This document shows positions 52,446 to 61,938 of a DNA stretch of 64,000 nucleotides, one piece after another. The stretch comes from Alkalicoccus daliensis (GTDB lineage Bacteria; Bacillota; Bacilli; Bacillales; Salisediminibacteriaceae): contig NZ_FNIL01000007.1 of NCBI RefSeq assembly GCF_900103955.1, positions 62,001 to 126,000 on the forward strand, in the 5' to 3' direction. A model generated the notes under the pieces. That model was not told the DNA's origin. It ran no database searches and was given only the letters and a program-made list of their open reading frames with translations. The number at the start of each line of letters is the position of its first letter. Position 1 is the stretch's first letter. Position numbers and translations under genes: made by a program.

Positions 52446-53464
52446 CAAGAAAGCTCCTGGAGCACTTTAATTACGCGGTCAATATCCTGGCTGCTTACGT
52501 CAATATTTGTCGTAAACCTTAAAGCCTCCGCTTTATATTGAATAATTCCTATCCCGTTTTCTTCTAACAAGCGTACCCACTCCGCAGCGGTTCTTGCGGA
52601 TTGATCAGTATCTGCGACAAGGATATTTGTCTGCACAGTGTGGCGGACTTTTAAATCTGTGTAAGTATTAATAGCCTCTGCCAGTTTCTCTGCATGATCG
52701 TGGTCTTCCTGCAGACGATCAATTCTGTTCTTCAGGGCATAAAGTCCAGGGGCGGCGATAACTCCTGCCTGGCGCATCCCTCCTCCAAGCATTTTACGTT
52801 TCTTTCTCGCAGCATGAATAAACGATTTTGTCCCAACTAACATAGAACCGACCGGCGCACCCAGCCCTTTAGATAAGCAAAACTGGAGACTGTCTGTTTC
52901 TGCAGCAATTTCCTTAACATCCACACCGAGCGCGACAGCTGCGTTAAAAACCCTCGCTCCGTCCATGTGTACCGGAATATTGAATTCATCTGCGATCGCC
53001 CGGACATTTTTTAAGTACTCTAGAGAAAGGACCGAACCGCCGCCGCGGTTGTGGGTGTTTTCCAGCCATATAAGTCCGGTTTCCGGATAATGTACATCTT
53101 CCGGACGAACTGCAGCACGGAGGGTATTCAGGTCAATGCATCCTTCTATATGGGGAAGTGTATGGCTCTGCAGTCCTGCAAACGCAGAGATGGCGCCACC
53201 TTCATATAAAAATACGTGCGCTTCTTCATCCATGATCACTTCCTGCCCCGGCCGCGTATGTACAAGGAGTGCAGCTTGATTTCCCTGGGTTCCGCTCGTT
53301 GTAAAAAGAGCAGCTTCCTTTCCTAGAAGATCAGCAGCATAAGTTTCAAGCGCATTTACAGTCGGATCTTCTCCGAATACATCGTCTCCCACTTCTGCAT
53401 CTCTCATTAAATCTCTCATCACTTGATCAGGTTTCGTAACAGTATCACTTCTAAGATCTATCAT
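52445..53464 (-). CDS. Low-specificity L-threonine aldolase
   Basis: This 339-residue PLP enzyme cleaves threonine or allo-threonine to glycine and acetaldehyde. It has DLRSDTVTKP at the N-terminus, the VFGEDPTVNALE motif, HMDGARVFNA, the lysine in FCLSKGLGAPVGSM and RKMLGGGMRQAG. The start lies behind AGAAAGGAACG. It leads a short run of minus-strand genes with mnmL and mnmM. Confidence 0.93.
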   Translation of the reverse strand: MIDLRSDTVTKPDQVMRDLMRDAEVGDDVFGEDPTVNALETYAADLLGKEAALFTTSGTQGNQAALLVHTRPGQEVIMDEEAHVFLYEGGAISAFAGLQSHTLPHIEGCIDLNTLRAAVRPEDVHYPETGLIWLENTHNRGGGSVLSLEYLKNVRAIADEFNIPVHMDGARVFNAAVALGVDVKEIAAETDSLQFCLSKGLGAPVGSMLVGTKSFIHAARKKRKMLGGGMRQAGVIAAPGLYALKNRIDRLQEDHDHAEKLAEAINTYTDLKVRHTVQTNILVADTDQSARTAAEWVRLLEENGIGIIQYKAEALRFTTNIDVSSQDIDRVIKVLQELS

Positions 53465-53601
53465 CTATTGTTCGTTCCTTTCTATAGTGAGATTAATAAC
53501 CTTATCCTACCACGGGTTAAATAAAAGAGGAAAGGTTGCCGGAACGAGGGAAATCATTTACTATTTTCCTGGGGACACGAAATGTTTAGAGGAGGGCTTT
53601 T

Positions 53602-54795
53602 ATGCCCAGAGCGATTTGGATATTAATTATTGGAATGTCTATTAATATTACTGCGGCATCTTTTATCTGGCCGCTGAATACTATCTATATTTCTCAGGAA
53701 CTGGGAAGATCTCTTACAGTTGCTGGAAGTGTGTTAACAATTAATGCAATGGCAGGAGTGATAGGGAATCTAATTGGAGGAAAGCTGTATGACTGGATCG
53801 GGGGTTTTAAAACAATTCTAATAGGCCTTTGTACAGCGATGGTGGCTGCTTTCACCCTGGCGGCGCTGTATACTTCTTTTACGGCCTATGTGCTTTGTTT
53901 GATAGCGCTTGGTTTTGGCTCCGGAATTATGATTCCCTGTATGTATGCTTTAGCGGGAGCTGTCTGGCCGGAAGGTGGGAGGAGGCCGTTTAATGCAATG
54001 TATGTTTCCCAGAATGTCGGTGTGGCAGTCGGTGCAGCGATCGGCGGGCTTCTTGCAAGTATGCGGTTTGATTTTATTTTCTTTGGAAATGGCTTTCTAT
54101 ATATAATTTTTTTAGTGCTGGTGCTTGTATACATAAGAAAATTTGATGGCGCAGGAAGGGGACAGCAGACAGCAAATGTTTTTAACCAGGCAGAGAAAAT
54201 AGAGCATAAAAAAAGATTCAAAGCGCTTGCTTTGCTGTGCGCGGGATTTTTAATCTGCTGGATTGCTTACGCACAGTGGGCATCTACCATTGCAGCCTAT
54301 ACACAGGATATTGGAATTCCTATTACGTATTACAGTCTGCTCTGGACGATAAACGGGGCAATGATTATTTTCTGTCAGCCGTTCATAAAAATTATAATTC
54401 AAAAATTTGTCCACTCATTAAAAGCACAGATCTACGTGGGCTTGGTTATTTTCACCGTGGCTTTCGGGGTGCTCTCTCAGACAGAGATGTACACCGGTTT
54501 TGTGGCAGCGATGATTATTTTAACAATTGGAGAAATGTTTGTCTGGCCGGCCGTGCCGACAATTGCGCATCAGCTCGCACCGGAAGGAAAAGCAGGATTT
54601 TACCAGGGAATCGTAAACAGCATTGCTACGGGTGGAAGAATGCTTGGTCCGCTGTTTGGCGGCTTTATGGCAGACGTTTTTGGGATGCAGGTGCTTTTTT
54701 ATACGATTGCTGTATTATTTCTGATTCCGTTTATCATGACGAAGATTTTTGACAGAGGGGTCCCGCACCTTCAATTCACCCGCGACAACGCTTGA
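53602..54795 (+). CDS. MFS transporter (YttB-like)
   Basis: This 397-residue major-facilitator protein has 12 helices. Motif A-like NLIGGKLYDWIGGFKTILIG follows helix 2 and a related GGFMADVFG lies before helix 11. In B. subtilis a gene of this type (yttB) also lies beside leuS. The start ATG follows TAGAGGAGG. Its stop codon overlaps the leuS promoter. Substrate unknown; it resembles drug exporters. Confidence 0.88.
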   Translation: MPRAIWILIIGMSINITAASFIWPLNTIYISQELGRSLTVAGSVLTINAMAGVIGNLIGGKLYDWIGGFKTILIGLCTAMVAAFTLAALYTSFTAYVLCLIALGFGSGIMIPCMYALAGAVWPEGGRRPFNAMYVSQNVGVAVGAAIGGLLASMRFDFIFFGNGFLYIIFLVLVLVYIRKFDGAGRGQQTANVFNQAEKIEHKKRFKALALLCAGFLICWIAYAQWASTIAAYTQDIGIPITYYSLLWTINGAMIIFCQPFIKIIIQKFVHSLKAQIYVGLVIFTVAFGVLSQTEMYTGFVAAMIILTIGEMFVWPAVPTIAHQLAPEGKAGFYQGIVNSIATGGRMLGPLFGGFMADVFGMQVLFYTIAVLFLIPFIMTKIFDRGVPHLQFTRDNA

Positions 54796-54820
54796 CAGTT
54801 TAGTTTCTCATGCATACAAT
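54792..54820 (+). promoter_or_regulatory. Sigma-A promoter of leuS
   Basis: TTGACA, exactly 17 bp, then TACAAT. The -35 box overlaps the MFS stop codon (TGA at 54793-54795). Confidence 0.85.
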
Positions 54821-54849
54821 AATAACGACACACGTCTATAATAAGAAAT

Positions 54850-55080
54850 GACATAGAAGAGGAGCAGTAGTAGCTGAAGTGTCCTACCAGAGAGTTAACG
54901 GCCGCTGAGAGTTAACGTCACAATGCTATGAACTTACCTCGGAGTTGCGTATATACGCCGTAAATCGACGTTACCGATGTTAAGCGGGTGCTGTATAAAC
55001 AGTGCTAATCGTGGGTGGTACCGCGGGAAGGATAGAAACCTCTCGTCCCAATGTCTAGTTGGGGTGCGGGGTTTTTTTGT
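54850..55080 (+). ncRNA. T-box riboswitch (leucine) of leuS
   Basis: The T-box sequence GGGTGGTACCGCGG lies at 55013-55026. Upstream are AGTAG, AGAGAGTTAAC and CTGAGAGTTAACG of stem I, and a CTC leucine codon at 54938-54940 in the specifier position. The terminator lies at about 55037-55080, with CGTCCCAA and TTGGGGTG stem arms followed by seven Ts. Uncharged tRNA-Leu would favour read-through. Confidence 0.95.
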
Positions 55081-55116
55081 ATTATCAGTTTACATATTTG
55101 ACAGGAGGTAATTGTT

Positions 55117-57534
55117 TTGGCTTTTAACCATGAAAGTATTGAAAAGAAATGGCAGAAATTCTGGGAAGAAAATAAAACATTTAAAACGACAGAAGACCCG
55201 GGGAAAGAGAAATTTTATGCATTGGATATGTTTCCTTATCCCTCAGGAGCAGGACTGCACGTAGGCCACCCGGAAGGATACACGGCAACGGATATTCTCT
55301 CACGCATGAAGCGGATGCAGGGATACAACGTGCTTCACCCGATGGGCTGGGATGCATTCGGTCTTCCTGCAGAGCAGTATGCGCTGGACACAGGCAAGCA
55401 CCCGAGAGAATTCACGGAAATTAACGTCAATACATTCCGCCGCCAGATTAAAGCGCTCGGCTTTTCCTATGACTGGGACCGGGAAATTAATACTACAGAT
55501 GAAAAATATTATAAATGGACGCAGTGGATTTTTATCCAGCTGTATAACCAGGGGCTTGCCTATGTGGATGAGGTCGCTGTGAACTGGTGCCCGGCGCTCG
55601 GTACGGTGCTTGCAAATGAAGAAGTAATCGATGGTCTCAGTGAGCGCGGCGGACATCCAGTGGAGCGCCGTCCAATGAAGCAGTGGATGCTGAAAATCAC
55701 TGCCTATGCTGACAGACTTCTCGAAGATCTCGAAGAGCTTGACTGGCCTGAATCCATAAAAGATATGCAGCGGAACTGGATCGGTCGCTCGGAAGGGGCA
55801 GATGTAGTTTTTGAATTAAAAAATACCGGTAAAGAAATCACGGTGTTTACGACGCGTCCGGATACGCTATACGGTGCGACGTATCTGGTACTTGCCCCGG
55901 AGCACAGCCTGGTGGAAGAAGTAACGTCTGCCGAACAGAAAGATGCGGTAAAAGCGTACCAGCAGAAAGTAGCTACAAAGAGTGATCTGGAGCGGACCGA
56001 GCTGTCCAAGGAGAAAACCGGTGTGTTCACGGGAGGGTATGCAATTCACCCAGTTTCCGGAGAAGAAGTTCCTGTATGGATTGCAGATTATGTACTTGCC
56101 TCTTATGGTACAGGAGCGATTATGGCTGTGCCTGCGCATGATGAGCGGGACTATGAATTTGCGACTAAATATGAACTCCCGATTGTGGAAGTAGTAGCGG
56201 GTGGAGATATTGCAAAAGAAGCTTACAGCGGTGACGGCGAGCATGTAAACTCCGATTTCCTTAACGGCTTAAACAACGATGAAGCAATCAAAGCGATGAT
56301 TGAATGGCTGGAAGGAAATAATAAAGGGAAGCAGCAGATTACCTACCGCCTGCGGGACTGGCTCTTCAGCCGGCAGCGGTACTGGGGAGAGCCGATTCCT
56401 GTAATTCACTGGGAAGACGGCACGATGGAAACAGTTCCCGAAGAAGAGCTTCCGCTCACACTGCCGGACATGGATGAGTTCAAGCCATCCGGCACCGGGG
56501 AATCTCCGCTTGCGAATAATGAAGAATGGCTGCATGTCACTGATCCGAAAACTGGCATGAAAGGCCGCAGAGAAACAAATACGATGCCACAGTGGGCAGG
56601 AAGCTGCTGGTATTACCTGCGCTTTATCGATCCGGATAATGAGGAGCAGCTCGCTGATCCGCAGAAGCTCAAAGAATGGCTCCCGGTGGATATTTATATC
56701 GGCGGCGCGGAACATGCAGTGCTGCACCTGCTCTACGCACGTTTTTGGCATAAAGTGCTTTATGATATCGGAGTAGTGCACACAAAGGAACCGTTCCAAA
56801 AGCTGTATAACCAGGGAATGATCCTGGGAGAAAACAATGAGAAAATGAGTAAATCAAAAGGAAATGTAGTAAATCCCGATGATATTATGACGACACACGG
56901 AGCAGACACCTTGCGTCTGTATGAAATGTTTATGGGGCCGCTGGATGCTTCCATTGCCTGGAGTGAAAATGGCCTTGACGGCGCGCGCCGTTTCCTCGAC
57001 CGCGTGTGGAGATTATTTGCAGACCAGGAAGGCAGCCTGCGTAATACGATTGAAGACAGCCAGGGTTCTGACGAAATGACGCGTGTCTATCATCAGACTG
57101 TCAAAAAAGTAACCGAAGATTTTCAAGGTCTTCGTTTCAATACGGGTATCTCACAGCTGATGGTATTCATCAACGAAGGCTACAAGCAGGAGAAGCTGTC
57201 CAAAAGTCATTTAGAAGGCTTTTTAAAGCTCCTCTCTCCAATAGCGCCGCACGTGGCAGAAGAACTGTGGAGCAAGCTTGGCCATGCGGATACTATTTCC
57301 TATGCAACATGGCCGGTGCATGATGAAACGTGGCTAACAGAAGACGAAGTGGAAATTGCCGTGCAGGTAAACGGAAAAGTGAGAGTAAAACTGAATGTCG
57401 CAAAAGATGCTTCAAAAGACGATATGGAGAAGCAGGCGATGGCGGATGAGCGCATTCAATCAGATATTGAAGGGAAAACGATCCGTAAAGTAATTGCAGT
57501 TCCAGGAAAGCTTGTAAACATCGTAGCGAACTAA
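55117..57534 (+). CDS. leuS: Leucyl-tRNA synthetase
   Basis: This 805-residue class I synthetase has [20 protein letters not shown] (the HIGH-type motif, here HVGH) near residue 48, [11 protein letters not shown], a CP1 editing domain ([35 protein letters not shown]) and KMSKSKGN near residue 575. Length is standard. The TTG start lies behind ACAGGAGGTAATTG. It is regulated by the T-box leader. Confidence 0.97.
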   Translation: MAFNHESIEKKWQKFWEENKTFKTTEDPGKEKFYALDMFPYPSGAGLHVGHPEGYTATDILSRMKRMQGYNVLHPMGWDAFGLPAEQYALDTGKHPREFTEINVNTFRRQIKALGFSYDWDREINTTDEKYYKWTQWIFIQLYNQGLAYVDEVAVNWCPALGTVLANEEVIDGLSERGGHPVERRPMKQWMLKITAYADRLLEDLEELDWPESIKDMQRNWIGRSEGADVVFELKNTGKEITVFTTRPDTLYGATYLVLAPEHSLVEEVTSAEQKDAVKAYQQKVATKSDLERTELSKEKTGVFTGGYAIHPVSGEEVPVWIADYVLASYGTGAIMAVPAHDERDYEFATKYELPIVEVVAGGDIAKEAYSGDGEHVNSDFLNGLNNDEAIKAMIEWLEGNNKGKQQITYRLRDWLFSRQRYWGEPIPVIHWEDGTMETVPEEELPLTLPDMDEFKPSGTGESPLANNEEWLHVTDPKTGMKGRRETNTMPQWAGSCWYYLRFIDPDNEEQLADPQKLKEWLPVDIYIGGAEHAVLHLLYARFWHKVLYDIGVVHTKEPFQKLYNQGMILGENNEKMSKSKGNVVNPDDIMTTHGADTLRLYEMFMGPLDASIAWSENGLDGARRFLDRVWRLFADQEGSLRNTIEDSQGSDEMTRVYHQTVKKVTEDFQGLRFNTGISQLMVFINEGYKQEKLSKSHLEGFLKLLSPIAPHVAEELWSKLGHADTISYATWPVHDETWLTEDEVEIAVQVNGKVRVKLNVAKDASKDDMEKQAMADERIQSDIEGKTIRKVIAVPGKLVNIVAN

Positions 57535-57561
57535 GAACTTACAATTTTATGAAATGAAAAA

Positions 57562-57593
57562 GAAGCGGTCTCTTTAAACAAAGAGGCCGCTTC
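57562..57593 (+). terminator. leuS terminator hairpin lacking its T run
   Basis: GAAGCGG-CTCTTT arms pair with AAAGAG-CCGCTTC with one wobble. AAGTATAAAC follows in place of a T run, probably because repeat copy G inserted directly after the stem. Confidence 0.75.
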
Positions 57594-57596
57594 AAG

Positions 57597-57840
57597 TATA
57601 AACAAATAAAAAATACAAAGAAAAGAAGTTCTGCTTTGTATGGATTTCTCCTGCGCTTACCGGCGGAAGCTTGCCGTGGGGCTCGTCTTCAGCTATTTGG
57701 AATACCTCATGGCATTCCAAAGGATCTTCAGACTTCGCTTTAATCCCACCGGCGTCACCGCCGGACGCTGCGGAGAAACGGCAGTTTATTTCAAGAGATC
57801 AGTATTTTTGTACTTTCTTTTCATAAATCTTTTTTGATGC
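57597..57840 (-). repeat. Partial copy G of the 540-bp repeat family
   Basis: Reading forward it has TTTACCGGCGGAAGCTTGCC-type sequence (here GCTTACCGGCGGAAGCTTGC), then TCTTCAGCTATTTGGAATAC and CAAAGGATCTTCAGACTTCG. The hairpin that is AATGCC/GGCATT in copy A appears here as GGAATACC/GGCATTCC, a changed stem. The interior and far end are missing. Confidence 0.75.
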
Positions 57841-57865
57841 AGAAAATACACTGAAAAAGTTTTAA

Positions 57866-58024
57866 ATGTCCAAATATCACGTCAAGGCAGAATTAATTGG
57901 TAGTTATGAAAATAAACGGTTATGCGGAGCAATTTCTTTAAAGGCAGATGACGATGAAGTTAACTTATACAGACAAATCGTACCTCTAAACATTTTAGAA
58001 GAGGAATTGTACAGTTACTATTAA
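57866..58024 (+). CDS. Possible small protein (52 residues)
   Basis: The frame encodes MSKYHVKAELIGSYENKRLC then a charged tail ending in ELYSYY. The ribosome binding site is poor (GAAAAAG). It might be a fragment of a longer gene interrupted by repeat copy G. No family recognised. Confidence 0.3.
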   Translation: MSKYHVKAELIGSYENKRLCGAISLKADDDEVNLYRQIVPLNILEEELYSYY

Positions 58025-58084
58025 ATTTCATTGAAATGGCTCGTGAATTTAAATTTAGTGCTTAAACATTTAAGAAAGGTTCAA

Positions 58085-58558
58085 TTATTCTTTTTTATAT
58101 TCCTCAATATCCCAGGTATGTTCAAACGTGACGCAGCCCTTTAAGGTCTGGGCTACAGGACAGTTTTTTTCAAAAACGTTCAGGACCCTTTCTGCAGCTT
58201 TCCGCTTGCCTTCAGGAATTTTTAAATCGTAGTGGCACGCAATCTTTGTAATTTTTAGAATGCCTTCAGGTGCTTCAATTGTCCCCTGGACACTTGTTTT
58301 AATTTTATCTGGATACGATGGTATTTGACGCGCTTCCAGCGCGCCGGACAACGTCCCGGATAGTCAGCCGCCTGCTGCGGCAACGATGTGATCCAAAGTA
58401 GAGGGATATTCCACTTCCGGTTCAACGCCATAAAACTCTTTTACGCCGCCGTGCACGCCGAAATGAAATGGATCTGAAAAACCTTCTACAAAAGCAAGAC
58501 GGTGGGGCGGCTTATCCTGTTCAATGGTAATTTTCGTTAACGCGATAGGTTCTGCCAA
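58085..58558 (-). CDS. OsmC/Ohr-family peroxidase with in-frame TGA at the first catalytic Cys (putative selenoprotein)
   Basis: From TTG 58558 (AAAGGAGTG seven to ten bases upstream), 157 codons run to a TAA at 58087-58085, with one in-frame TGA at 58366-58364, codon 65. The sequence before it, TLDHIVAAAGG, and after it, LSGTLSGALEARQIP, is the OsmC helix in which the peroxidatic cysteine follows AAxGG. The second conserved cysteine, in KNCPVAQTLKG (Cys133), is present. Both halves are intact. A perfect hairpin with loop GGA lies 26 nt after the TGA. OsmC/Ohr proteins reduce organic peroxides in the cytoplasm using a Cys pair; here one would be Sec. OsmC-like selenoproteins have been reported in other bacteria. 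A point nonsense mutation is the alternative. Confidence 0.87.
58329..58343 (-). promoter_or_regulatory. Putative bacterial SECIS element for the OsmC gene
   Basis: On the minus strand CGCGCT, loop GGA, AGCGCG form a perfect 6-bp stem, extendable by a G-T and a G-C pair. It starts 20 nt after the TGA and its loop lies 26 nt from it. The loop sequence is the same as in the peroxiredoxin element. Confidence 0.78.
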
Positions 58559-58617
58559 AAAAATCACTCCTTTCAAGAATTAATAATATTGTAACCGCTG
58601 TCATTTAAAGAAACAAA

Positions 58618-58648
58618 TAAAGACCGCTGTGTTTTTATAACGGTCTTT
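58618..58648. repeat. Left copy of a 31-bp duplicated hairpin flanking repeat copy B
   Basis: AAAGACCG and CGGTCTTT arms. It matches 59189-59219 at 28 of 31 positions. Confidence 0.8.
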
Positions 58649-59188
58649 GCAGGCTGTTGAAAAAGCACTTTTTTTGTATAAGCATACGATTTTATACTTT
58701 TGTCTCCGAAGGGTCGCTTTCCGGAGGGAACTCTCTCAGCTAACCTGCCTTCTTAAAAGAGGAGCATGGCTTCACGCAGCCAAATCACTGGAAAGCAAAG
58801 AGCTCTTTCCAGTGATTTCAAGATCATTGGCTGGTTTCGCACATGCTTTCTATATCTTCCCAGTAAAACACTTGGGAAGATATAAGAATCGTTCTTCATC
58901 CTCCAGGAGTCGACTCTTCTGCGACTGCAGCATCATTAAGGGAGGCAATGGTTTTTATACGAAACCGCAGAGATGTGAACACTTTTTCTTCGGAAATAAC
59001 TCCTCTCCATAGCGCCCGGCGGGGACCCTGTGGGATTTAAGCGCAGTCTGAAGATCCTTTGTAATGCCGGCAGGCATTGCAAATAGCTGAAGACTAGCCC
59101 CACGGCAAGCTTCCGCCGGAAAGCGGAGGAGAACCTTATACTTAGCAAATCATAAATATAAAAAATTTCTTGCTTTATAAACACGCTG
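58649..59188 (+). repeat. Hairpin-rich non-coding repeat, full-length copy B (540 bp)
   Basis: Starts GCAGGCTGTTGAAAAAGCAC and ends GCTTTATAAACACGCTG. CAGGCTGTT at one end and AACACGCTG at the other form an imperfect terminal inverted repeat. By eye about 95 percent identical to copy A, including the nested cassette and the same long hairpins. It lies between the divergent Sec-OsmC promoter region and the end of ytfP. Flanking hairpins are near-identical duplicates. No transposase or supported ORF is present. Confidence 0.87.
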
Positions 59189-59219
59189 TAAAGACCGCTA
59201 TGTTTTTACAGCGGTCTTT
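59189..59219 (-). terminator. ytfP terminator, right copy of the duplicated hairpin
   Basis: On the minus strand AAAGACCGCTGT pairs with the ATAGCGGTCTTT arm. It lies immediately after the ytfP stop; the T run is short. Confidence 0.75.
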
Positions 59220-59221
59220 AC

Positions 59222-60499
59222 TCAAGTAAGTTCTGCTTCATTTACCCTTTCTGCAGCAGCACTTCCTGCAGTATATCCAGTAGAGAAAGCGACAGTGATG
59301 TTATAACCGCCTGTATATCCGTGCAGATCCATTACTTCTCCACAGAAAAACAAGCCCGGCATTTTTTTAGATTCCATCCGCTTGGGATAAACTTCTTTAA
59401 CGCTTACGCCGCCACCGGTAACAAAAGCTTTATCAATCGCCAGTGTTCCGTCTGCCGTTAAAGGAAACTCCTTCATCATTTTCGCGAGATTCCGGAGTTT
59501 TTCATGCGATATTTCCGGGCCAAGACTTGTTTCTTCTATTTCAGCAAATCTTAAACATACTGGAAGCATTCGCTCAGGCATGATGCCTGATAAAGCATTC
59601 TTTACAGCTTTTTTCGACTCTTTTTCCAGCTGTGATTTCAGGCGCTGAAACAAAACTTCCGTATTTTCTTCAGGAAATACGTCTATTTCCATCGGCACTT
59701 CGCGAACATTATGCTTTTTCTTCGCTTTTACTACGTACTGGCTGCATCGGAGGCCGATGGGACCGGAAACACCGAAATGGGTAAAAATCATATCTCCGGT
59801 ATGCGCCTTTATTAATTTCCCTTTTTTCGGGTCAAGCACTGAGAGTGTAACATTGCGAAGTGACAGCCCCTGCAGTTCTGTAGACTTTATATGAGGGTCT
59901 GTCATCGTGATCGGCACTTCGGTAGGATAGAGGTCGGTAATGGTATGGCCTGCTTTTTCTGCCCACGGATAGCCATCTCCCGTTGAACCTGTATGAGGCA
60001 CAGACATCCCGCCTACCGCTACAATAATATTTTTTGCTTTAATTACTTCTCCGTCAGCCAGCTCTACCTTATGTCCCTCTATCTCATTAAAATGAAGGTC
60101 TTTTACTTCGGTCTTTTTACGGATTTCCACTTTCAGCTGCTGAATCCTGTTCAGCAGAGCTCTTACTACTTCAATTGCTTTATCGTTTACCGGGAACATC
60201 CGGCCGTTGTCTTCTTCTTTCAGTTCTATGCCGAGCCCTTCAAAAAAAGCAATAATGTCTTCATTATTAAAGACGGAAAACGGGCTGTACATAAACCGTC
60301 CATTTCCGGGGATATGCTTAATAATTTCTGCGGCATCCACTCTGTTGGTGACATTACAGCGCCCTCCGCCGGAAATTGCGAGCTTACGTCCCAGCTTGCT
60401 GCCTTTATCCAAAAGGAGGACATCCGCACCGTTTTCTGCTGCAGCAACACTGGCCATTAAACCGGAAGGGCCTCCGCCGATTACTACTACGTCTTTCAT
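59222..60499 (-). CDS. ytfP: FAD-dependent oxidoreductase of the HI0933/YtfP family
   Basis: This 425-residue protein has an N-terminal dinucleotide fold [29 protein letters not shown], the family marker [13 protein letters not shown], and C-terminal [11 protein letters not shown] and [22 protein letters not shown]. YtfP-like flavoproteins are poorly understood; 2,4-dienoyl reductase or tRNA-related roles have been proposed. The start is ATG 60499 behind GAAAGGAAG. Confidence 0.9.
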   Translation of the reverse strand: MKDVVVIGGGPSGLMASVAAAENGADVLLLDKGSKLGRKLAISGGGRCNVTNRVDAAEIIKHIPGNGRFMYSPFSVFNNEDIIAFFEGLGIELKEEDNGRMFPVNDKAIEVVRALLNRIQQLKVEIRKKTEVKDLHFNEIEGHKVELADGEVIKAKNIIVAVGGMSVPHTGSTGDGYPWAEKAGHTITDLYPTEVPITMTDPHIKSTELQGLSLRNVTLSVLDPKKGKLIKAHTGDMIFTHFGVSGPIGLRCSQYVVKAKKKHNVREVPMEIDVFPEENTEVLFQRLKSQLEKESKKAVKNALSGIMPERMLPVCLRFAEIEETSLGPEISHEKLRNLAKMMKEFPLTADGTLAIDKAFVTGGGVSVKEVYPKRMESKKMPGLFFCGEVMDLHGYTGGYNITVAFSTGYTAGSAAAERVNEAELT

Positions 60500-60571
60500 A
60501 TGATTACTTCCTTTCACGCCAAAGAGTCTTTTCTGATTGTAAGCAATGTATGAAAGAAATACAAGCTGGGC

Positions 60572-61228
60572 TTATTCTTCAACATAATGAAAATTAACAG
60601 GAGTCTCTGCATCCTCAGCAGCAACTTTTGTTCCTTCGGGTACTTTTAAATAAAATACCTGGGAAGAGAGGGTTATGTTCTCCGGCATCATTTCAGCGCG
60701 CAGTACGTTTTCTCTGGATATAATACTGGATACAGCCCGTAACTCCTGTTCTTCCAGTTCATAAAGCTGAATGTAAGTGTAGGAATCTGTATTCTGCACA
60801 GCAGGCAGTTTTGGTTCAATAAAAGCGGAAAAATCGTTGAATTCTACAATGGAAGGAGCAGTATAAAAACGGACGCTTTCCTGTTCGGTTTCTTCCACAA
60901 TAATATTCACATCAGCGGTATAGGGAGCACCGATTTTCCATTCTTCGGAAGGATTTTCCTCTTCAAATAAAAACGTAAATGAAGAACCCGATGTATCCGG
61001 GTCTTCCATCAGCATAGAAGAAATATAATCTTCTGCTTGTGCATTTCTTTCAGAAGATTCGTCAATGAATATATAAGCTGCAGGAACGGCCAAAATTAAA
61101 ATAATCGTATAACAGGCAAGGAGGAACATCGGAGCTTTTGAATGCAACGGCCTTTTTGCATAAAACCTCCACCCGAAGGCTGCAAGTATAATCAGTCCAA
61201 TGATAACAGCCAATAAGATAAAATTCAT
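60572..61228 (-). CDS. Membrane-anchored protein encoded in the GntR-ABC operon
   Basis: This 218-residue protein has two N-terminal helices (FILLAVIIGLIILAAFGW and FLLACYTIILILAVPAAYI) and an acidic outer domain of about 150 residues without cysteines. Its ATG overlaps the permease stop by four bases (ATGA), so it belongs to the operon. I recognise no family; it may be an accessory extracellular subunit. Confidence 0.75.
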   Translation of the reverse strand: MNFILLAVIIGLIILAAFGWRFYAKRPLHSKAPMFLLACYTIILILAVPAAYIFIDESSERNAQAEDYISSMLMEDPDTSGSSFTFLFEEENPSEEWKIGAPYTADVNIIVEETEQESVRFYTAPSIVEFNDFSAFIEPKLPAVQNTDSYTYIQLYELEEQELRAVSSIISRENVLRAEMMPENITLSSQVFYLKVPEGTKVAAEDAETPVNFHYVEE

Positions 61229-61938
61229 ATCACAATTCCTCCATTCTTCCTTTTAATAAAAATGCTGCTGAAGAACAAAAGGGAAGCCCCTAAAACAGAC
61301 AGCGTAATTAAATATATGTCAGAAGAGAAAAGCATTTGGAAACCTTCGCTAATTGGCATAAAGTCGAAATAAAAAACACCGAAAATGAGCCCTCCGATTA
61401 CGATCTTCCACAAAAGAGTGAGCTGATAAATCATACTGAGAAAATAACCTGCGGCGGCTGTAAGCAGCAGGCAGCTGAACCACCATATAAAAGAATGCAG
61501 AAGATCCATCCATCCGGGCAGAAGGATAAATACTTCTGGACTGTGGATCATAGGAACAAGCAGTATAATTAAATAATGCGAAAGTACTGACAGGAGGGAA
61601 GCAGCTGAAACAATAAGAAGTAAAAAGATAATATTTGTGATATGGCTGATTTTTCTAGTAGATATAAAAGTGAAATCTATTTTGCGGTTTGCTTTAGCAG
61701 GTGCAGCCAGGCTGGAGATAAATATCCAGAGAATCATTAGGAAAAACAAGTTATTCTGAGAATGTGCCCTAATATAAGTAGAGTTAAAAGAAGCTTGGTG
61801 ATATGCATTCATTACGCTGAGAAAAATACCAAACGCTTGTATAATAACGAAAGCAAAAATGATACTGGCAAAATACCGCTGCTTCCAGCGGAGCTGTTTA
61901 AGAATAATTTCTCTGGCTGGAGGTGCTGTGATAGACAT
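61225..61938 (-). CDS. ABC exporter permease-like membrane protein
   Basis: This 237-residue protein has six hydrophobic segments typical of ABC-2-like permeases. Start is best at ATG 61938 behind AAGGGTGG; a GTG at 61950 is too close to that site. The coding region overlaps the end of the ATPase gene by 41 bases in another frame, an unusually long overlap. It should form the membrane channel with that ATPase. Confidence 0.8.
   Translation of the reverse strand: MSITAPPAREIILKQLRWKQRYFASIIFAFVIIQAFGIFLSVMNAYHQASFNSTYIRAHSQNNLFFLMILWIFISSLAAPAKANRKIDFTFISTRKISHITNIIFLLLIVSAASLLSVLSHYLIILLVPMIHSPEVFILLPGWMDLLHSFIWWFSCLLLTAAAGYFLSMIYQLTLLWKIVIGGLIFGVFYFDFMPISEGFQMLFSSDIYLITLSVLGASLLFFSSIFIKRKNGGIVI

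Noticed and set aside
57866-58024. Third selenoprotein or real gene in the gap upstream of OsmC
   Set aside because: The frame is short, has a weak ribosome binding site and no in-frame TGA or family resemblance; kept only as a low-confidence CDS.
58085-58351. Reading the OsmC gene as two short genes
   Set aside because: The halves are in the same frame and together make one normal-length OsmC protein. The second would start at a TTG without a ribosome binding site.
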